Notes: a model not told the origin generated them from the letters alone. A stretch of DNA of 64,000 nt from G016234445 sp964438865 (GCA_964438865.1 CAYTMI010000008.1:1-64000), one strand, 5' to 3'. Numbered from the stretch's first letter, positions 7,139 to 16,364 are shown. Numbers and translations are program-made.

Positions 7139-8419
7139 CTACCTCCCCCGGGTTGTCCGCGAAGACGTCGGGGTCGCGGTGGCGGTCGCCGCCGGCGGCA
7201 GCGTGGCCGTCCGGGTCGCTGTGGCGTTCGGCGATGAGGTCCGGGTCGCAGTCGCTGTTGCCGATGGCGTGGCGGTGCGCGGGGTGGCTGTCGCGGTGCG
7301 CGTGGGCGTCGCCGTCGGCGAGGTGCCGCCGCTGGTCGAGATCACGGCCGCTCCAACGTAGAAGGGGTCGCCTGTCACCCGTGCCCGGTAGGCATCGGCC
7401 GCTCCCTGGGGCGAATCGAGCCGCAGGCGGGTCGACGTCCCGTTGTCGTTCCGGAAGTTTTCGTGCCACCAGGAGATGGCCTTGAGCCGGGGGTAGCGCC
7501 CGGAGCGGATCGCGTCGAGCGCGTTCGCCACCCAGGCGGCTTTGCTGTGCCCGGCGATGCCGTCGGTGATGCCGAATTCGAGCAGGGCCATGGGCTTCGT
7601 CGTCAGGGCGGCGAGTTCGGCATAGCCAGCGTCGAGGACGTCGGTGAACTCAGCCCAACCCTCGCCCGGTTCCTGCGGCCCATAGGCGCTGATCCCCACC
7701 CAGTCGACGTAGTTGTCGCCGGGGTAGTAGTCGGCCATCTTGTTCCACGAACGTTCGGGCCAGGGTTGAGCGTCGACATGGAAGACCCAGGTGACGTTGT
7801 TCGCGCCCTGCGCCCGGAAGATGTCGACGATGTGGCGGTAGGCGGCGACGAAAGTGGGGCCGCCCGCTTCCCGGCCGTTCCAGCGGCCGTTCCAGCAGAA
7901 CCAGTCGCCGTTCACTTCGGTGCCGAACTCGACCATGAGCGCCCCGCCACTGTCGCGCGCGGCCCGTGCCCATTGCGCCAGTTCGGTGTCGAAGGCGCCA
8001 TCGCGGATCTTCTGCAGCGTGAACGTCGGTTCGGGGCAGGAATCGTAGCCGGAACGGGGCATCATCCGGATGAAGGGCACGGCGCCTTTCGCCCGGATAG
8101 CCTGGACGGAGGACGCGGGGAAGACGATGCCGTCGTACCAGTTCTGGGAGAAGTAGGCCCAGGCGATGTCCTTGCCCGTGAGCGTTTCGAAGGCCGAGAC
8201 GGCGGAACCGTTGCCGACCTCGTCCTCGCTCCCGCCGAAGTCGGGGTAGGCGGCGTGATAGACGCCCGTGGCGGGGGGAAGCACCTTGATTACCGGCGTT
8301 GCGGCATCAGCGGAGGGGTTGGCCCGGCCGCTGAAGGTGAGGGGGCCGAGGAGAGCCGCGGTGACGAGGATTGGAAGCGCCGAGAGGAGGGTGGCGAACG
8401 CCCTGCGAGACGAATTCAT
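7139..8419 (-). CDS. secreted GH26-like glycoside hydrolase, copy 1
   Basis: This 426-residue protein has a signal sequence, then a TIM-barrel domain (about 45-355) like GH26 beta-mannanase-type enzymes. E168 in FGTEVNGDW is the likely acid/base and E281 in LLEFGITD the likely nucleophile; WVFHVDAQPW and ISWWHENF are typical barrel strands. The last 60 or so residues are a Thr/Pro/Ala/Ser-rich tail (TPTRTATATP repeats), probably an extracellular, possibly glycosylated spacer. GH26 members cleave mannan or mixed-linkage glucan, but several subgroups are uncharacterised. The gene at 8550 is a close paralogue on the same strand. Confidence 0.8.
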   Translation of the reverse strand: MNSSRRAFATLLSALPILVTAALLGPLTFSGRANPSADAATPVIKVLPPATGVYHAAYPDFGGSEDEVGNGSAVSAFETLTGKDIAWAYFSQNWYDGIVFPASSVQAIRAKGAVPFIRMMPRSGYDSCPEPTFTLQKIRDGAFDTELAQWARAARDSGGALMVEFGTEVNGDWFCWNGRWNGREAGGPTFVAAYRHIVDIFRAQGANNVTWVFHVDAQPWPERSWNKMADYYPGDNYVDWVGISAYGPQEPGEGWAEFTDVLDAGYAELAALTTKPMALLEFGITDGIAGHSKAAWVANALDAIRSGRYPRLKAISWWHENFRNDNGTSTRLRLDSPQGAADAYRARVTGDPFYVGAAVISTSGGTSPTATPTRTATATPRTATPSATATATRTSSPNATATRTATLPPAATATATPTSSRTTRGR

Positions 8420-8549
8420 GGGATGCTCCCGGGCGCAGTCTCAATCTATCGCGGCGCGACGGCGCCCGCGGCCCGCTCTCCTCCAAGATCGGACGCATCC
8501 GGTGGAAGCTGGAGGGTGAATTCGCCGGGGAATACGTGAAGGTTGGGGG

Positions 8550-9794
8550 CTACGGTTGCCGCGTGAGGCCCGGCATGAAGCGCCGGTTCTGCCGCGAAGG
8601 GGTAGGAGTGGGCGAGGGCGCCGGTTCGGTGAACACCGCACTCGTCACATACCGCGCCGCCGCGACCCGGGCACGGTAGGCCGCCGCGGCCTCCGGCGAT
8701 GAGTCGAGCCTCAGCCATGACCAGTACGTGGCCGCCGCCGCAGAGACGTCGCTGCAGTCCTCCTCGCAGCAATCTTCTTCGTCGCAGCAATCTTCTTCGC
8801 AGTCCTCCGAGTCGTCGCCGCTGCTCTCGTTCTCCCAGTTCTCGTGCCAGTAGCTGATCGCCTTGATCCGGGGGAAGCTGCCGGATTCGAGCGCGTCGAA
8901 GGCGGCGTTCAGCCAGGCGGCCTTGCTCTCGCCGGGGTAGTAGTCGGTCACGCCGAATTCGAGGACGGCGATCGGCTTCGAAGGCGAAAGCGCCGCGAGC
9001 TCGCCGTAGCCGGCCTCCAGCACTTCGCGGAACGGCTGCCAGTCTTCGTCTCCTGCCTGGGCGCCATAGACGCTGATCCCGAGCCAGTCGATATAGGCGT
9101 CGCCGGGGTAGTAGTCGGCCATCCGGTTCCAAGGCATTTCTGGCGAACGCTGGGCGTCGACGTGGAAGAACCAGGTGACGTCGTTCGCGCCCTCGGCCCG
9201 GAAGAGGTCGATGATGTGGCGGTAGGCGTCGCGGAAGAGGGGGCCGCCGGCAGGGCCGCCGTTCCACCAACCGTTCCAGCAGAACCAGTCGCCGTTGACT
9301 TCGGTGCCGAATTCCGCGAGCAGGGGGATGCCGCTGTCGCGCGCGTCTCGTGCCCACTGGCGCAACTGAGCATCGAAGTCGCCGTTCTTGATCCGCTGGA
9401 GGGAGAAGACCTGCTCGGGACAGTTGTCATAACCAGAACGCGGCATCAGCCGGACGAAGGGCACCGCGCCGGTCGCGTGGATCGCCTGGACGGCCGCCGC
9501 CGGGAAGGTGATGCCGTCGTACCAGTTCTGGGAGAAGTAGGCCCAGGCAATCTCGCGCCCGGTGAGGGACTCATAGGACCCGATCGCGCCGGCCGAGACC
9601 TGGTCCTCGCTCCCGCCGAAGTCGGGGAAGGCCGCGAGGTACATCCCCTGGGCGGGAGGCAGCAGTTTCACCCCTCCCGCCGCCGCCGTCGCGCGCTCGG
9701 GGGAGTCGCCCGGGAAGGCCGCCCGGCCCGCCACCGCCACGGCCGCGATCGCGAGGACAGCGGCAAGCCCCAGCCATACCGGCCTTCGGTTCAT
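8550..9794 (-). CDS. secreted GH26-like glycoside hydrolase, copy 2 with acidic-Cys insert
   Basis: This 414-residue paralogue of the gene at 7139 has a signal anchor (WLGLAAVLAIAAVAVAG), a catalytic domain with E165 (FGTEVNGDW) and E279 (VLEFGVTD), and a short Pro/Thr tail. It differs by an insertion at residues 326-352 made almost only of Asp, Glu and Cys (for example DCEEDCCDEEDCC). The insertion is encoded partly by an exact 18-bp tandem duplication. The start was set at the ATG before NRRPVW, which gives a normal signal sequence. The tandem arrangement suggests duplication and a shared or complementary polysaccharide substrate. An insert this rich in Cys would need oxidation or metal binding outside the cell. 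Confidence 0.8.
   Translation of the reverse strand: MNRRPVWLGLAAVLAIAAVAVAGRAAFPGDSPERATAAAGGVKLLPPAQGMYLAAFPDFGGSEDQVSAGAIGSYESLTGREIAWAYFSQNWYDGITFPAAAVQAIHATGAVPFVRLMPRSGYDNCPEQVFSLQRIKNGDFDAQLRQWARDARDSGIPLLAEFGTEVNGDWFCWNGWWNGGPAGGPLFRDAYRHIIDLFRAEGANDVTWFFHVDAQRSPEMPWNRMADYYPGDAYIDWLGISVYGAQAGDEDWQPFREVLEAGYGELAALSPSKPIAVLEFGVTDYYPGESKAAWLNAAFDALESGSFPRIKAISYWHENWENESSGDDSEDCEEDCCDEEDCCEEDCSDVSAAAATYWSWLRLDSSPEAAAAYRARVAAARYVTSAVFTEPAPSPTPTPSRQNRRFMPGLTRQP
8764..8799. repeat. 18-bp direct tandem duplication inside the GH26-like gene
   Basis: TCGCAGCAATCTTCTTCG occurs twice in a row with no mismatch. It keeps the reading frame and encodes part of the acidic-cysteine insert, so replication slippage is the likely origin. 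Confidence 0.9.
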
Positions 9795-9977
9795 ACCCTG
9801 CACCCACTCCTGCCCATCGACCGGACTTCCCATCGATTATCAGCGCCACCCGGGCCGCCCGGGCGAAGAAAGCCGTAGGAATCGCGTAAGAGGGCCGCCC
9901 GCCTCAAGGCCTGGCCCGGCAGCTGTCTAAGCCCGGATTGGCTCGGTTGAGCCTGAAAGGAGGACGACCCGACGTTG

Positions 9978-10466
9978 TTAGGTTTGGGCAACACCAAGTT
10001 CGTGTCGCTTCTGCTCCCACTCTTCTAGCGCGGCCTTGATCTCCTCGGGACCGAGGTGAGGTTTGATTCGTTGAACTCTTGCCACTATGTCCCGCTCTCC
10101 CCTCGCAGCAACATAGGCAACAGTACTGACAGCCTCCAGCCGGCGCACACCCTTTGCCCCAAGCCACCGGCAAAGCGGCTTCAGTGATTCCACAGCGGCG
10201 ATCTTTGAGACTGAGAACCTACTCCCGAAGCCGCCAACGCCAGCGCTCGCCATGAGCTCACCAGACGCCACCATCTCGGCGATACTGTCATCCAATTCGA
10301 AGGAATAGGGACCGTAGAGGTACAGAACGAACTCAAATGGCGCATCACGTAGGCCTAGGAGCGAGCTGAGGAATATCGATTTCTGGATATGTGTACGAGT
10401 TGCTTGGCCGCCACACTCGTTGAGGGTGGCGACCATTTCGGCGATAGAGTGATCGACGTCATGCAT
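9978..10466 (-). CDS. YwgA-like protein partnered with HD hydrolase
   Basis: The protein is 162 residues from this ATG. Starts at 10490 and 10481 are also possible, and none has a good ribosome binding site. The N-terminal part, GGQATRTHIQKSIFLSSLL then EFVLYLYGPYSFELDDSI, resembles the YwgA family (helical, related to DUF4065-type proteins). The start overlaps the end of the HD gene, so the two are co-translated. In Bacillus, ywgA also lies next to the HD-domain gene ywfO, which supports a functional pair. Base composition is lower in GC than the surroundings, suggesting transfer. The function is unknown. Confidence 0.65.
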   Translation of the reverse strand: MHDVDHSIAEMVATLNECGGQATRTHIQKSIFLSSLLGLRDAPFEFVLYLYGPYSFELDDSIAEMVASGELMASAGVGGFGSRFSVSKIAAVESLKPLCRWLGAKGVRRLEAVSTVAYVAARGERDIVARVQRIKPHLGPEEIKAALEEWEQKRHELGVAQT

Positions 10467-11718
10467 GTGAGTCGTGCCCTTCATCTGCATAAGTATTGAG
10501 CGTTGTCGTCAAGAGTTGTTGAAAAGCAAACTTGTATTGTTTGGGACAGTAGAGACGTCTAAGCTTGATGGGATTCCCCATTGCCTGAACCACGTGCGAT
10601 AGCTGAGAAAGACCTTGGAGACCGTCATCCGTTTCTATCCAGATATCCCCGTCATCTGATTTGATTAACCTTAGTGTTGCCGAATCGGCGAACAATTCCC
10701 CGATACCACTAGCTTCAAGAGTCCTAATAAGTGTTGCAAAGGAGGTGTCGTCAAATCGACCAGGTTCGAATCTCCGAAAAAGTCGAAGATGAGTACGATC
10801 CCTAATAGCCTTGGCATGCGATGATGACGACTCGTCCATGCTCGCCAAGATGTGGTGGTCGGCGATGGAAAGGTAAGCGTCGATGGATTCGGGAAAGTAA
10901 GGAGCCTGAAAGTGCTGAGTTAGCCAATCCTTGCAGTACTCTGTCAGGTGATGATCGAATATACGACGTTCTTCCTGAAAGTAGACTTGGTGGAACATGT
11001 GCCATCGTGCGAGCAGCATCTGCTCGGCGACGTATTGCCCTCCAGCGGTAAGAGCTAGTACAAAGCCTCGGTCTGGGTGATCGACAAGCTTGATCGTGGC
11101 GAGGATCCGAGCGACGTCGAAGGCGCCGTACGTGACGCCAGTGTAGTGACAGTCGCGGAGGAGGTAATCCATCCTGTCCACCCCTAGGATCCCCGTGACC
11201 AGACTTGTAAGGATGTTCGTCGCGGGGTCTTCGGATGGGGCGTACTGTGGGCCAACCGCGACCTGAAGCACGGTTTCGAGGTCGTCGCCAAGGGCGTCGC
11301 GAATGGCGGGGTAGGTGCGGAGGATGCGCATCGTCATGGCTTCGTGGCCGGCGGCCTTTCCGTCGACAGGTCGGAAGAGGCCTTCAAAGGTGTGGGAAAA
11401 CGGAGTGTGGCCGACATCGTGTAACAAGCCGGCAAGTCTGATGATGCGCTTCGCTGCAGGGATGTTGTCCGTCCCAAGCGAGGCTCGGTCGAGCAAGGCG
11501 GGGTCGGAATTTCGGACGACGGCATCGAGCGCGCGTCCTGCGAGGTGCATCGTTCCAAGCGCATGCTCGAACCGCGTGTGGGTGGCGCCTGGGTAGACGA
11601 GATACGTGGTGGACAACTGGCGGATGGCACGGAGCCGTTGGAGGGGGGGCAGGTCGAGGAGGCCGCTCTCAAGCTGAGAGATCTCGATGAATTGGTGTAC
11701 GGGGTCTCGAATCTCCAA
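10459..11718 (-). CDS. HD-domain nucleotide phosphohydrolase (COG1078/SAMHD1-like)
   Basis: This is a 419-residue HD-superfamily enzyme starting RDPVHQFIEIS. The metal ligands are visible: H52 (TRFEHALGTMHLAG), H100-D101 (GLLHDVGHTPFSH) and a later Asp in GVDRMDYLLRDCHYTG. COG1078 proteins are dNTP triphosphohydrolases or related nucleotide hydrolases, and SAMHD1-like enzymes can block phage or virus replication by draining dNTPs. The start is TTG; a sigma-70-like promoter with a LexA palindrome lies directly upstream. Lower GC and A/T-rich codons set it apart from its neighbours. A role in DNA damage or phage response is inference. Confidence 0.85.
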   Translation of the reverse strand: MEIRDPVHQFIEISQLESGLLDLPPLQRLRAIRQLSTTYLVYPGATHTRFEHALGTMHLAGRALDAVVRNSDPALLDRASLGTDNIPAAKRIIRLAGLLHDVGHTPFSHTFEGLFRPVDGKAAGHEAMTMRILRTYPAIRDALGDDLETVLQVAVGPQYAPSEDPATNILTSLVTGILGVDRMDYLLRDCHYTGVTYGAFDVARILATIKLVDHPDRGFVLALTAGGQYVAEQMLLARWHMFHQVYFQEERRIFDHHLTEYCKDWLTQHFQAPYFPESIDAYLSIADHHILASMDESSSSHAKAIRDRTHLRLFRRFEPGRFDDTSFATLIRTLEASGIGELFADSATLRLIKSDDGDIWIETDDGLQGLSQLSHVVQAMGNPIKLRRLYCPKQYKFAFQQLLTTTLNTYADEGHDSHA

Positions 11719-11735
11719 TGGCCTGCCATCCCGCG

Positions 11736-11764
11736 AGGATATCAGAACAGATGTTCTAGGTCAA
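11736..11764 (-). promoter_or_regulatory. promoter with embedded LexA (SOS) box
   Basis: On the minus strand, TTGACC (11759-11764) and TATCCT (11736-11741) are separated by exactly 17 bases. The spacer holds the palindrome AGAACATCTGTTCT (11744-11757), an exact GAACNNNNGTTC match to the Gram-positive type SOS box, which has also been reported for Dehalococcoides. A LexA dimer here would block RNA polymerase, so the HD/YwgA-like operon should be induced by DNA damage. Confidence 0.75.
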
Positions 11765-11917
11765 CAGATTAGCCACGTTAACGGTTTGGCTGACAATAGC
11801 CCGGGATGACCTCCCCCGCAACGCCTGCGCTCGGAATGGGGGTAACCTTCGGTTTCTCCCCTCCTCCCCTTTCCCTCGTGTATGCTCCCGCGCAATCCAC
11901 CGCAGAGGCATTGCGCC

Positions 11918-13651
11918 ATGACCGCTCCCGCCCGCGTCTGTTCCTGGGACAGCGATTCCCACCCCACCCTCAACCTCTGGACCACCGGCAACGTCGAAGA
12001 GGTCATCCCCGGCGTCCCCACGCCCCTTGTTGCTTCCATGTTCCAGTGGGCCGACTACCTCACGACGAAAGGTATGGTCGAAGGCTACGGCGTCGACGAC
12101 CTGATCCCGCCACTGCTGCCGCCCGTGTCGAACTGGATCGGCATCTTCGCGGGCCGCGGCGCCCTCAACCTCGGCTGGTTCGGCGCCATCTTCGCGACCT
12201 TCCAGGTGGGGGAAGGCTCTGGCGCGCTCGAACAGTATTTCAGTTCGGACAAGGAGAACCTCCAGACGGGCGCCAGTGCCGACACCGTCCGTGCCGCCGC
12301 AACCCGCCGCCTGCTGACGCGCTACGTCTGGCCGGCGGCCCCCGTTGCGATCAACCGCTGGCACAAGCGCGTTACCACCCTGAAGGCCGAACAGGAGGCG
12401 ATGGACCTCCCCGCCCTCAGCGACGCCGCCCTCTACCGTTACTGGCGCAAGCTCTGGGACACCAGCGGGATCATCCTCACACGCCACCTCTTCATCGCCG
12501 CCGCCGCCGGGGAGATGCTCGCCGACACCGGCAAGTTCCTCGAAGCCGAACTGGGCGACGACTACGACCCCAACTCGGGCGCGGCCCTGACCACCGGCCT
12601 CGGCGAAATCGAAAGCGCCCGCCCCGGCTTCGAACTCTGGCGAATCGGCCGCTTCGTGGCGTCGAGGCCCGCGCTCGCCGGCGCACTTGCCGGGATGGAC
12701 GCCCACCGGATCGCGGCGGCGCTTGCGAAGCCGGCCGATGCCGACTGGCGCGCCTTCGCAAAACGCGTCGACGCCTTCATCGCCGAGTTCGGGTTCCGCG
12801 GCCAGAGCGAAGCCGACCCGACCGTCCCCACCTGGGATGAAGACCGCACCTTCGTCCTCAGCGTGATCAAGACGAACGCTGGCGCCGGCAAGGAACAGGA
12901 CCCGATCAAGCGGGCGAAGAAGGGCGAAGCCGCCCGCGAAGCCCTCGAAGCCCAGATCAACGCCCACCTCCCGCGCGGCGCCCGGGCACAGTTCCGCCAC
13001 CTCGCCGGCCGGGCCCAGCACTTCGCCCGCAGCCGCGAACAGTCCAAGGCCGCCTGGGTGCGCTCCGGACGGCTGGTACGCCCGCCGCTCCTGGAGATGG
13101 CGCGCCGCTGCGCCTCCCGCGGCCTTGTGGCGGATCCCGGAGACTTCCCCTACCTGCTCCTGGGCGAAGTCGAGGCGATCTTCGCCGGCAAGGCCGCGAG
13201 CGATTACCGGGCCGTCGTCGCTGCCCGCAAGGCCGAGCGCGAGCGGATGATGACGCTGGTCCCGCCCGAGGTGTACACGGCCCCGCCCGAGGTCGCCCCC
13301 ATCGCAGCGCCGCTGACTGCCGCCGGGAAGACGCTCAAGGGGGCCGGTGTCAGTGTTGGAGTGGCTTCCGGCCGGGCGCGGGTGATCCGCTCCGCCGCAG
13401 CCGCCGAAGAAGCCGACCTCGTCGCCGGGGAGGTGCTCGTCGCGCCCTTCACCGACGCCGCCTGGACGCCGCTCTTCATGTCGGCGGCCGCGGTCGTGGT
13501 GGAGACGGGTGGCATGCTCTCCCACGCGGCGACCGTCGCGCGGGAATACGGCATCCCCGCCGTGGTCGCCGTCCGCAGCGCCACCTCATTGATAAAGGAT
13601 GGGCAGATGGTCACCGTCGACGGCACAGCGGGCGTGGTGGTCATCCACTAA
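11918..13651 (+). CDS. PEP-utilising mobile-domain protein without ATP-grasp domain
   Basis: This 577-residue protein ends in a PEP-utilising enzyme mobile (phosphohistidine) domain: VLVAPFTDAAWTPLFMSAA followed by GGMLSHAATVAREYGIPAVV, with the swivelling His at about residue 536. The remaining 450 residues are helical and resemble the central part of PEP-synthase or rifampicin-phosphotransferase-like proteins. No N-terminal ATP-grasp domain is present. Either the partner domain is encoded elsewhere or the protein has another role. The ATG at 11918 follows GAGG; TATGCT at 11880-11885 is a plausible -10. It is divergent from the HD module. Confidence 0.75.
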   Translation: MTAPARVCSWDSDSHPTLNLWTTGNVEEVIPGVPTPLVASMFQWADYLTTKGMVEGYGVDDLIPPLLPPVSNWIGIFAGRGALNLGWFGAIFATFQVGEGSGALEQYFSSDKENLQTGASADTVRAAATRRLLTRYVWPAAPVAINRWHKRVTTLKAEQEAMDLPALSDAALYRYWRKLWDTSGIILTRHLFIAAAAGEMLADTGKFLEAELGDDYDPNSGAALTTGLGEIESARPGFELWRIGRFVASRPALAGALAGMDAHRIAAALAKPADADWRAFAKRVDAFIAEFGFRGQSEADPTVPTWDEDRTFVLSVIKTNAGAGKEQDPIKRAKKGEAAREALEAQINAHLPRGARAQFRHLAGRAQHFARSREQSKAAWVRSGRLVRPPLLEMARRCASRGLVADPGDFPYLLLGEVEAIFAGKAASDYRAVVAARKAERERMMTLVPPEVYTAPPEVAPIAAPLTAAGKTLKGAGVSVGVASGRARVIRSAAAAEEADLVAGEVLVAPFTDAAWTPLFMSAAAVVVETGGMLSHAATVAREYGIPAVVAVRSATSLIKDGQMVTVDGTAGVVVIH

Positions 13652-13812
13652 GCACTTGCAGTACCAGCAGGGTTTCGGACCCGCGCCGATTCGGTGACGG
13701 AACGGGGCTGCTGCTCGCCCGAGGGTTATCACGGGACACCCGGGGGTCGAATGCTCGGATAAGAGAGGATTGCCGCCCCGGCAACGATTGAGGGCGGCGG
13801 GTTCCGGGCGCC

Positions 13813-15474
13813 ATGCCAGACGATCGCTATGCGCTGTCCGTGCCGCGTTTCCTGGGCCACTATGCGCTCGGGCCGCTGCTCGGCACCGGCGCCACCGGCA
13901 TGGTGTTCGAAGGCGAAGACCGGCGCGACGGCAGCCGCGTGGCGATCAAGCTCCTCCACTCCCACCTCGCGGCAAACCCCGGCTTCCGCGAACGGTTTGC
14001 ACGCGAAGCCCACATGGTCGCGCTCCTCCGCTCGCCATACACGGTCCGCCTCCTGGACTACGGCTTCGAGGGTGGCCGCTGTTTCATGGTGATGGACTAC
14101 GTGGAGGGACAGACGCTCGCCGATGCCCTTCGCACCAGCCGCATGGGTCCCCGCCGGGCGGTCCGGATCGCGATCCAGGCGGCGCGCGCGCTGGAAGAGG
14201 CGGAAGCGCGTGGAGTCGTCCACCGCGACATCAAGCCCGAAAACATCCTCATCGGCCCCGGCGACACGGTGAAAGTCTCCGACTTCGGCCTCGCCCGCCA
14301 GGTCGAAAGCGCCAGCGCGACAGTTTCGGGTGCGTTCATGGGCACCGTGCTCTATGGCGCGCCCGAACTCGCCGAAGGGACCTCGGACCACCGGTCGGAC
14401 ATCTACGCCCTGGGGGCGACGCTCTACGAGGCCGTGACCGGGCAGACCCCGTTCAGCGGCACCGTCCGCCAGGTGCTGGACCTCCACCGCTTCGGCCGCT
14501 TCCCGGTGGAGCCGCTGATGCACCTGCCCAGGCCCCTCCGGGAGGTGGTCCGCCGTTGCATGGAAAAGCACCCCGACCGGCGCTATCAGTCGGCAGCGCA
14601 ACTGGCGCACGCACTCGAACGCGTCGCCATCCTCCTCGATGGGGGGCTGACAGGGGTCTTCGTGCCCGAAGGACTGCCGGCGAATTCGTCCGCGCGCAGT
14701 CCCCGGCGCGTCCTCATGGGGAGCGCCACGGCGGGCGCCCTCGGTGTCGCCGCACTCATGCTGCTGAGCGTGATCAACGGGACGCTGCACGCCAACGCGC
14801 CGGACCGATCCCACGAAAGCGATTCCGCCGCCCCGCAATCGCCCCCCGTGGTAGTGGCCGAACACTGGCCGGCTGAGCCACTGGCCCCGCCTCCACCCGA
14901 AGTGCCCGCGACGACTGGCGTGATTGCGGCCGCGCTCGGGGCCGAGGGCGAAGACCCGGGCGCGAGGACCCCCACGCCAGCCGCCAGCCCAACGCCGGCC
15001 CCCGGGTCGAACCCCGCGCAGGCGCCGAAGCCGGCCGCGACCGTGACTCCCGTGCCGAAGCCTTCGCCAACCCCAACGCCTGTCCCTGCGAAAAGCGTGG
15101 CCGCCGGCCAGTGGCTTGCGACCCTCTCGCTCGTGAGCGACATGTGCGGCCCGAGCCCCCGGGACGACGCTGCGCTCGCAGAGAGCTACACGCTGGCCGC
15201 CGGCGATGGCGGGCTGATCTTCGAAGGGCAGTGGGTGAAGGCTTCCGCCGCTGACGGCGCCTCGCTCGGCGCGGCCAGCCTGAAGTTCGCCGCGACCGAG
15301 TTCGTCTCCCCGCTGCCGGGCGGCAAGCTCATCCTCCGGTTTAGCTTCGACGGCCCGGAATCCGCTACGGTCCGGCGCGAGGAACGCTACCTTCGGCCCT
15401 GGGGCGAATGCAAGGTGGTCTACGAAGGCCCCGCGAGCCCGCCGTCCACTGCGGGGCGCCGGAGCGGGAGTTAG
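13813..15474 (+). CDS. membrane Ser/Thr protein kinase (PknB-like)
   Basis: This is a 553-residue Hanks-type kinase. The glycine loop LGTGATGMVFEG, K46 (VAIK), catalytic D139 (HRDIKPEN) and D157 of DFG are all present, so it should be active. The kinase domain ends near residue 280. A single membrane helix (about 300-322) follows, then a Pro/Ala/Thr linker (about 340-430) and a C-terminal extracellular domain with no recognised family and no PASTA repeats. It would sense an outside signal and phosphorylate cytoplasmic proteins. Its stop overlaps that of the convergent ECF41 gene, leaving no space for a terminator. Confidence 0.9.
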   Translation: MPDDRYALSVPRFLGHYALGPLLGTGATGMVFEGEDRRDGSRVAIKLLHSHLAANPGFRERFAREAHMVALLRSPYTVRLLDYGFEGGRCFMVMDYVEGQTLADALRTSRMGPRRAVRIAIQAARALEEAEARGVVHRDIKPENILIGPGDTVKVSDFGLARQVESASATVSGAFMGTVLYGAPELAEGTSDHRSDIYALGATLYEAVTGQTPFSGTVRQVLDLHRFGRFPVEPLMHLPRPLREVVRRCMEKHPDRRYQSAAQLAHALERVAILLDGGLTGVFVPEGLPANSSARSPRRVLMGSATAGALGVAALMLLSVINGTLHANAPDRSHESDSAAPQSPPVVVAEHWPAEPLAPPPPEVPATTGVIAAALGAEGEDPGARTPTPAASPTPAPGSNPAQAPKPAATVTPVPKPSPTPTPVPAKSVAAGQWLATLSLVSDMCGPSPRDDAALAESYTLAAGDGGLIFEGQWVKASAADGASLGAASLKFAATEFVSPLPGGKLILRFSFDGPESATVRREERYLRPWGECKVVYEGPASPPSTAGRRSGS

Positions 15475-16364
15475 GCGAGCGCGTCGGCCGACAGCCGGGC
15501 CAGCTTCTCCGGGTTCCGCACCGTCCGCAGTCCCACGACGCGACCCTCTCCCACTTCCACAGCCACGACGTTTGTCAGTTGCCCCCGCCGCCAGGTGAGG
15601 ATTGCCGGTTGCCCGTTGACGTCCCGCACCTCGACCCGGTCCGGGAGGTCCTTCGTCAGCACCCCCAGCACGTAGCGCGCGACGTGGTTGGCGCCAACCA
15701 CGGGGTTGATCGCCGCCGCGACCTTACCGCCGCCGTCCGCCCAGGCCGTGATGTCGTCCGCCAGCAGGCTCATGAGCCCGTCGAGGTCGCCCGTCCCGGC
15801 CGCGAGCAGGAACTGGTCCGTCAGCCGCCGCACCTCCTGGTACGAAGGCGAGAATCGCGGCCGGCCGGACTGCACGCGTTCGCTGGCCCGGTGGAGGAGT
15901 TGGCGGCAGGCCGCCTCGTTCCGGCCCACGATCGCGGCCACTTCGGCATGGCTGAAGTCGAACACTTCGTGGAGGAGGAACACCGCCCGCTCGACCGGGC
16001 CGAGGCTCTCCAGCACCACCAGGAAGGCCATCGTGACCGATTCGCGCGCCGCCACCGCGCCCTCCGGCGAGACCCGCGGGTCGTCCGGCCCGGCGAGCAG
16101 GGGTTCCGGGAGCCACGGCCCCAGGTAGGTCTCCCGCTGTGCCCGCGCCGACTTCAGGTGGTCCAGGCAGAGCCGCGTTGCGACGGTCACCAGGAACGCG
16201 CGCGGCGATTCGACCCGTTCCGGGCCGGTGCTGAGGAACCGCGTCAGCGCTTCCTGGACCACGTCCTCGGCCTCGCAGACGCTGCCCAGCATCCGGTAGG
16301 CCACGCCAAAGAGGAGGGGCCGGTGGGCCTCGAACAACTGCCCGTCGAGCGTGCCCTGCGTCAA
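15471..16364 (-). CDS. ECF41-family RNA polymerase sigma factor (SigJ-like)
   Basis: This 297-residue sigma factor has region 2 (FGVAYRMLGSVCEAEDVVQE) and region 4 (LLHEVFDFSHAEVAAIVG). It also has the SnoaL-like C-terminal extension carrying DGGGK and NPEKL, the hallmarks of ECF41; the extension controls activity in place of a separate anti-sigma factor. The TTG start was chosen because GGGAGAG precedes it at 6 bases; GTG at 16406 is an alternative. ECF41 genes usually sit beside a carboxymuconolactone decarboxylase, oxidoreductase or epimerase gene. Here the adjacent FAD oxidoreductase at 16413 is the likely target. Confidence 0.92.
   Translation of the reverse strand: MTQGTLDGQLFEAHRPLLFGVAYRMLGSVCEAEDVVQEALTRFLSTGPERVESPRAFLVTVATRLCLDHLKSARAQRETYLGPWLPEPLLAGPDDPRVSPEGAVAARESVTMAFLVVLESLGPVERAVFLLHEVFDFSHAEVAAIVGRNEAACRQLLHRASERVQSGRPRFSPSYQEVRRLTDQFLLAAGTGDLDGLMSLLADDITAWADGGGKVAAAINPVVGANHVARYVLGVLTKDLPDRVEVRDVNGQPAILTWRRGQLTNVVAVEVGEGRVVGLRTVRNPEKLARLSADALA

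Noticed and set aside
11719..11729. ATG at 11729, six bases after the TATCCT box, as a leaderless start for the HD gene
   Set aside because: It is in the wrong reading frame for the HD protein; the TTG at 11718 gives the conserved N-terminus.
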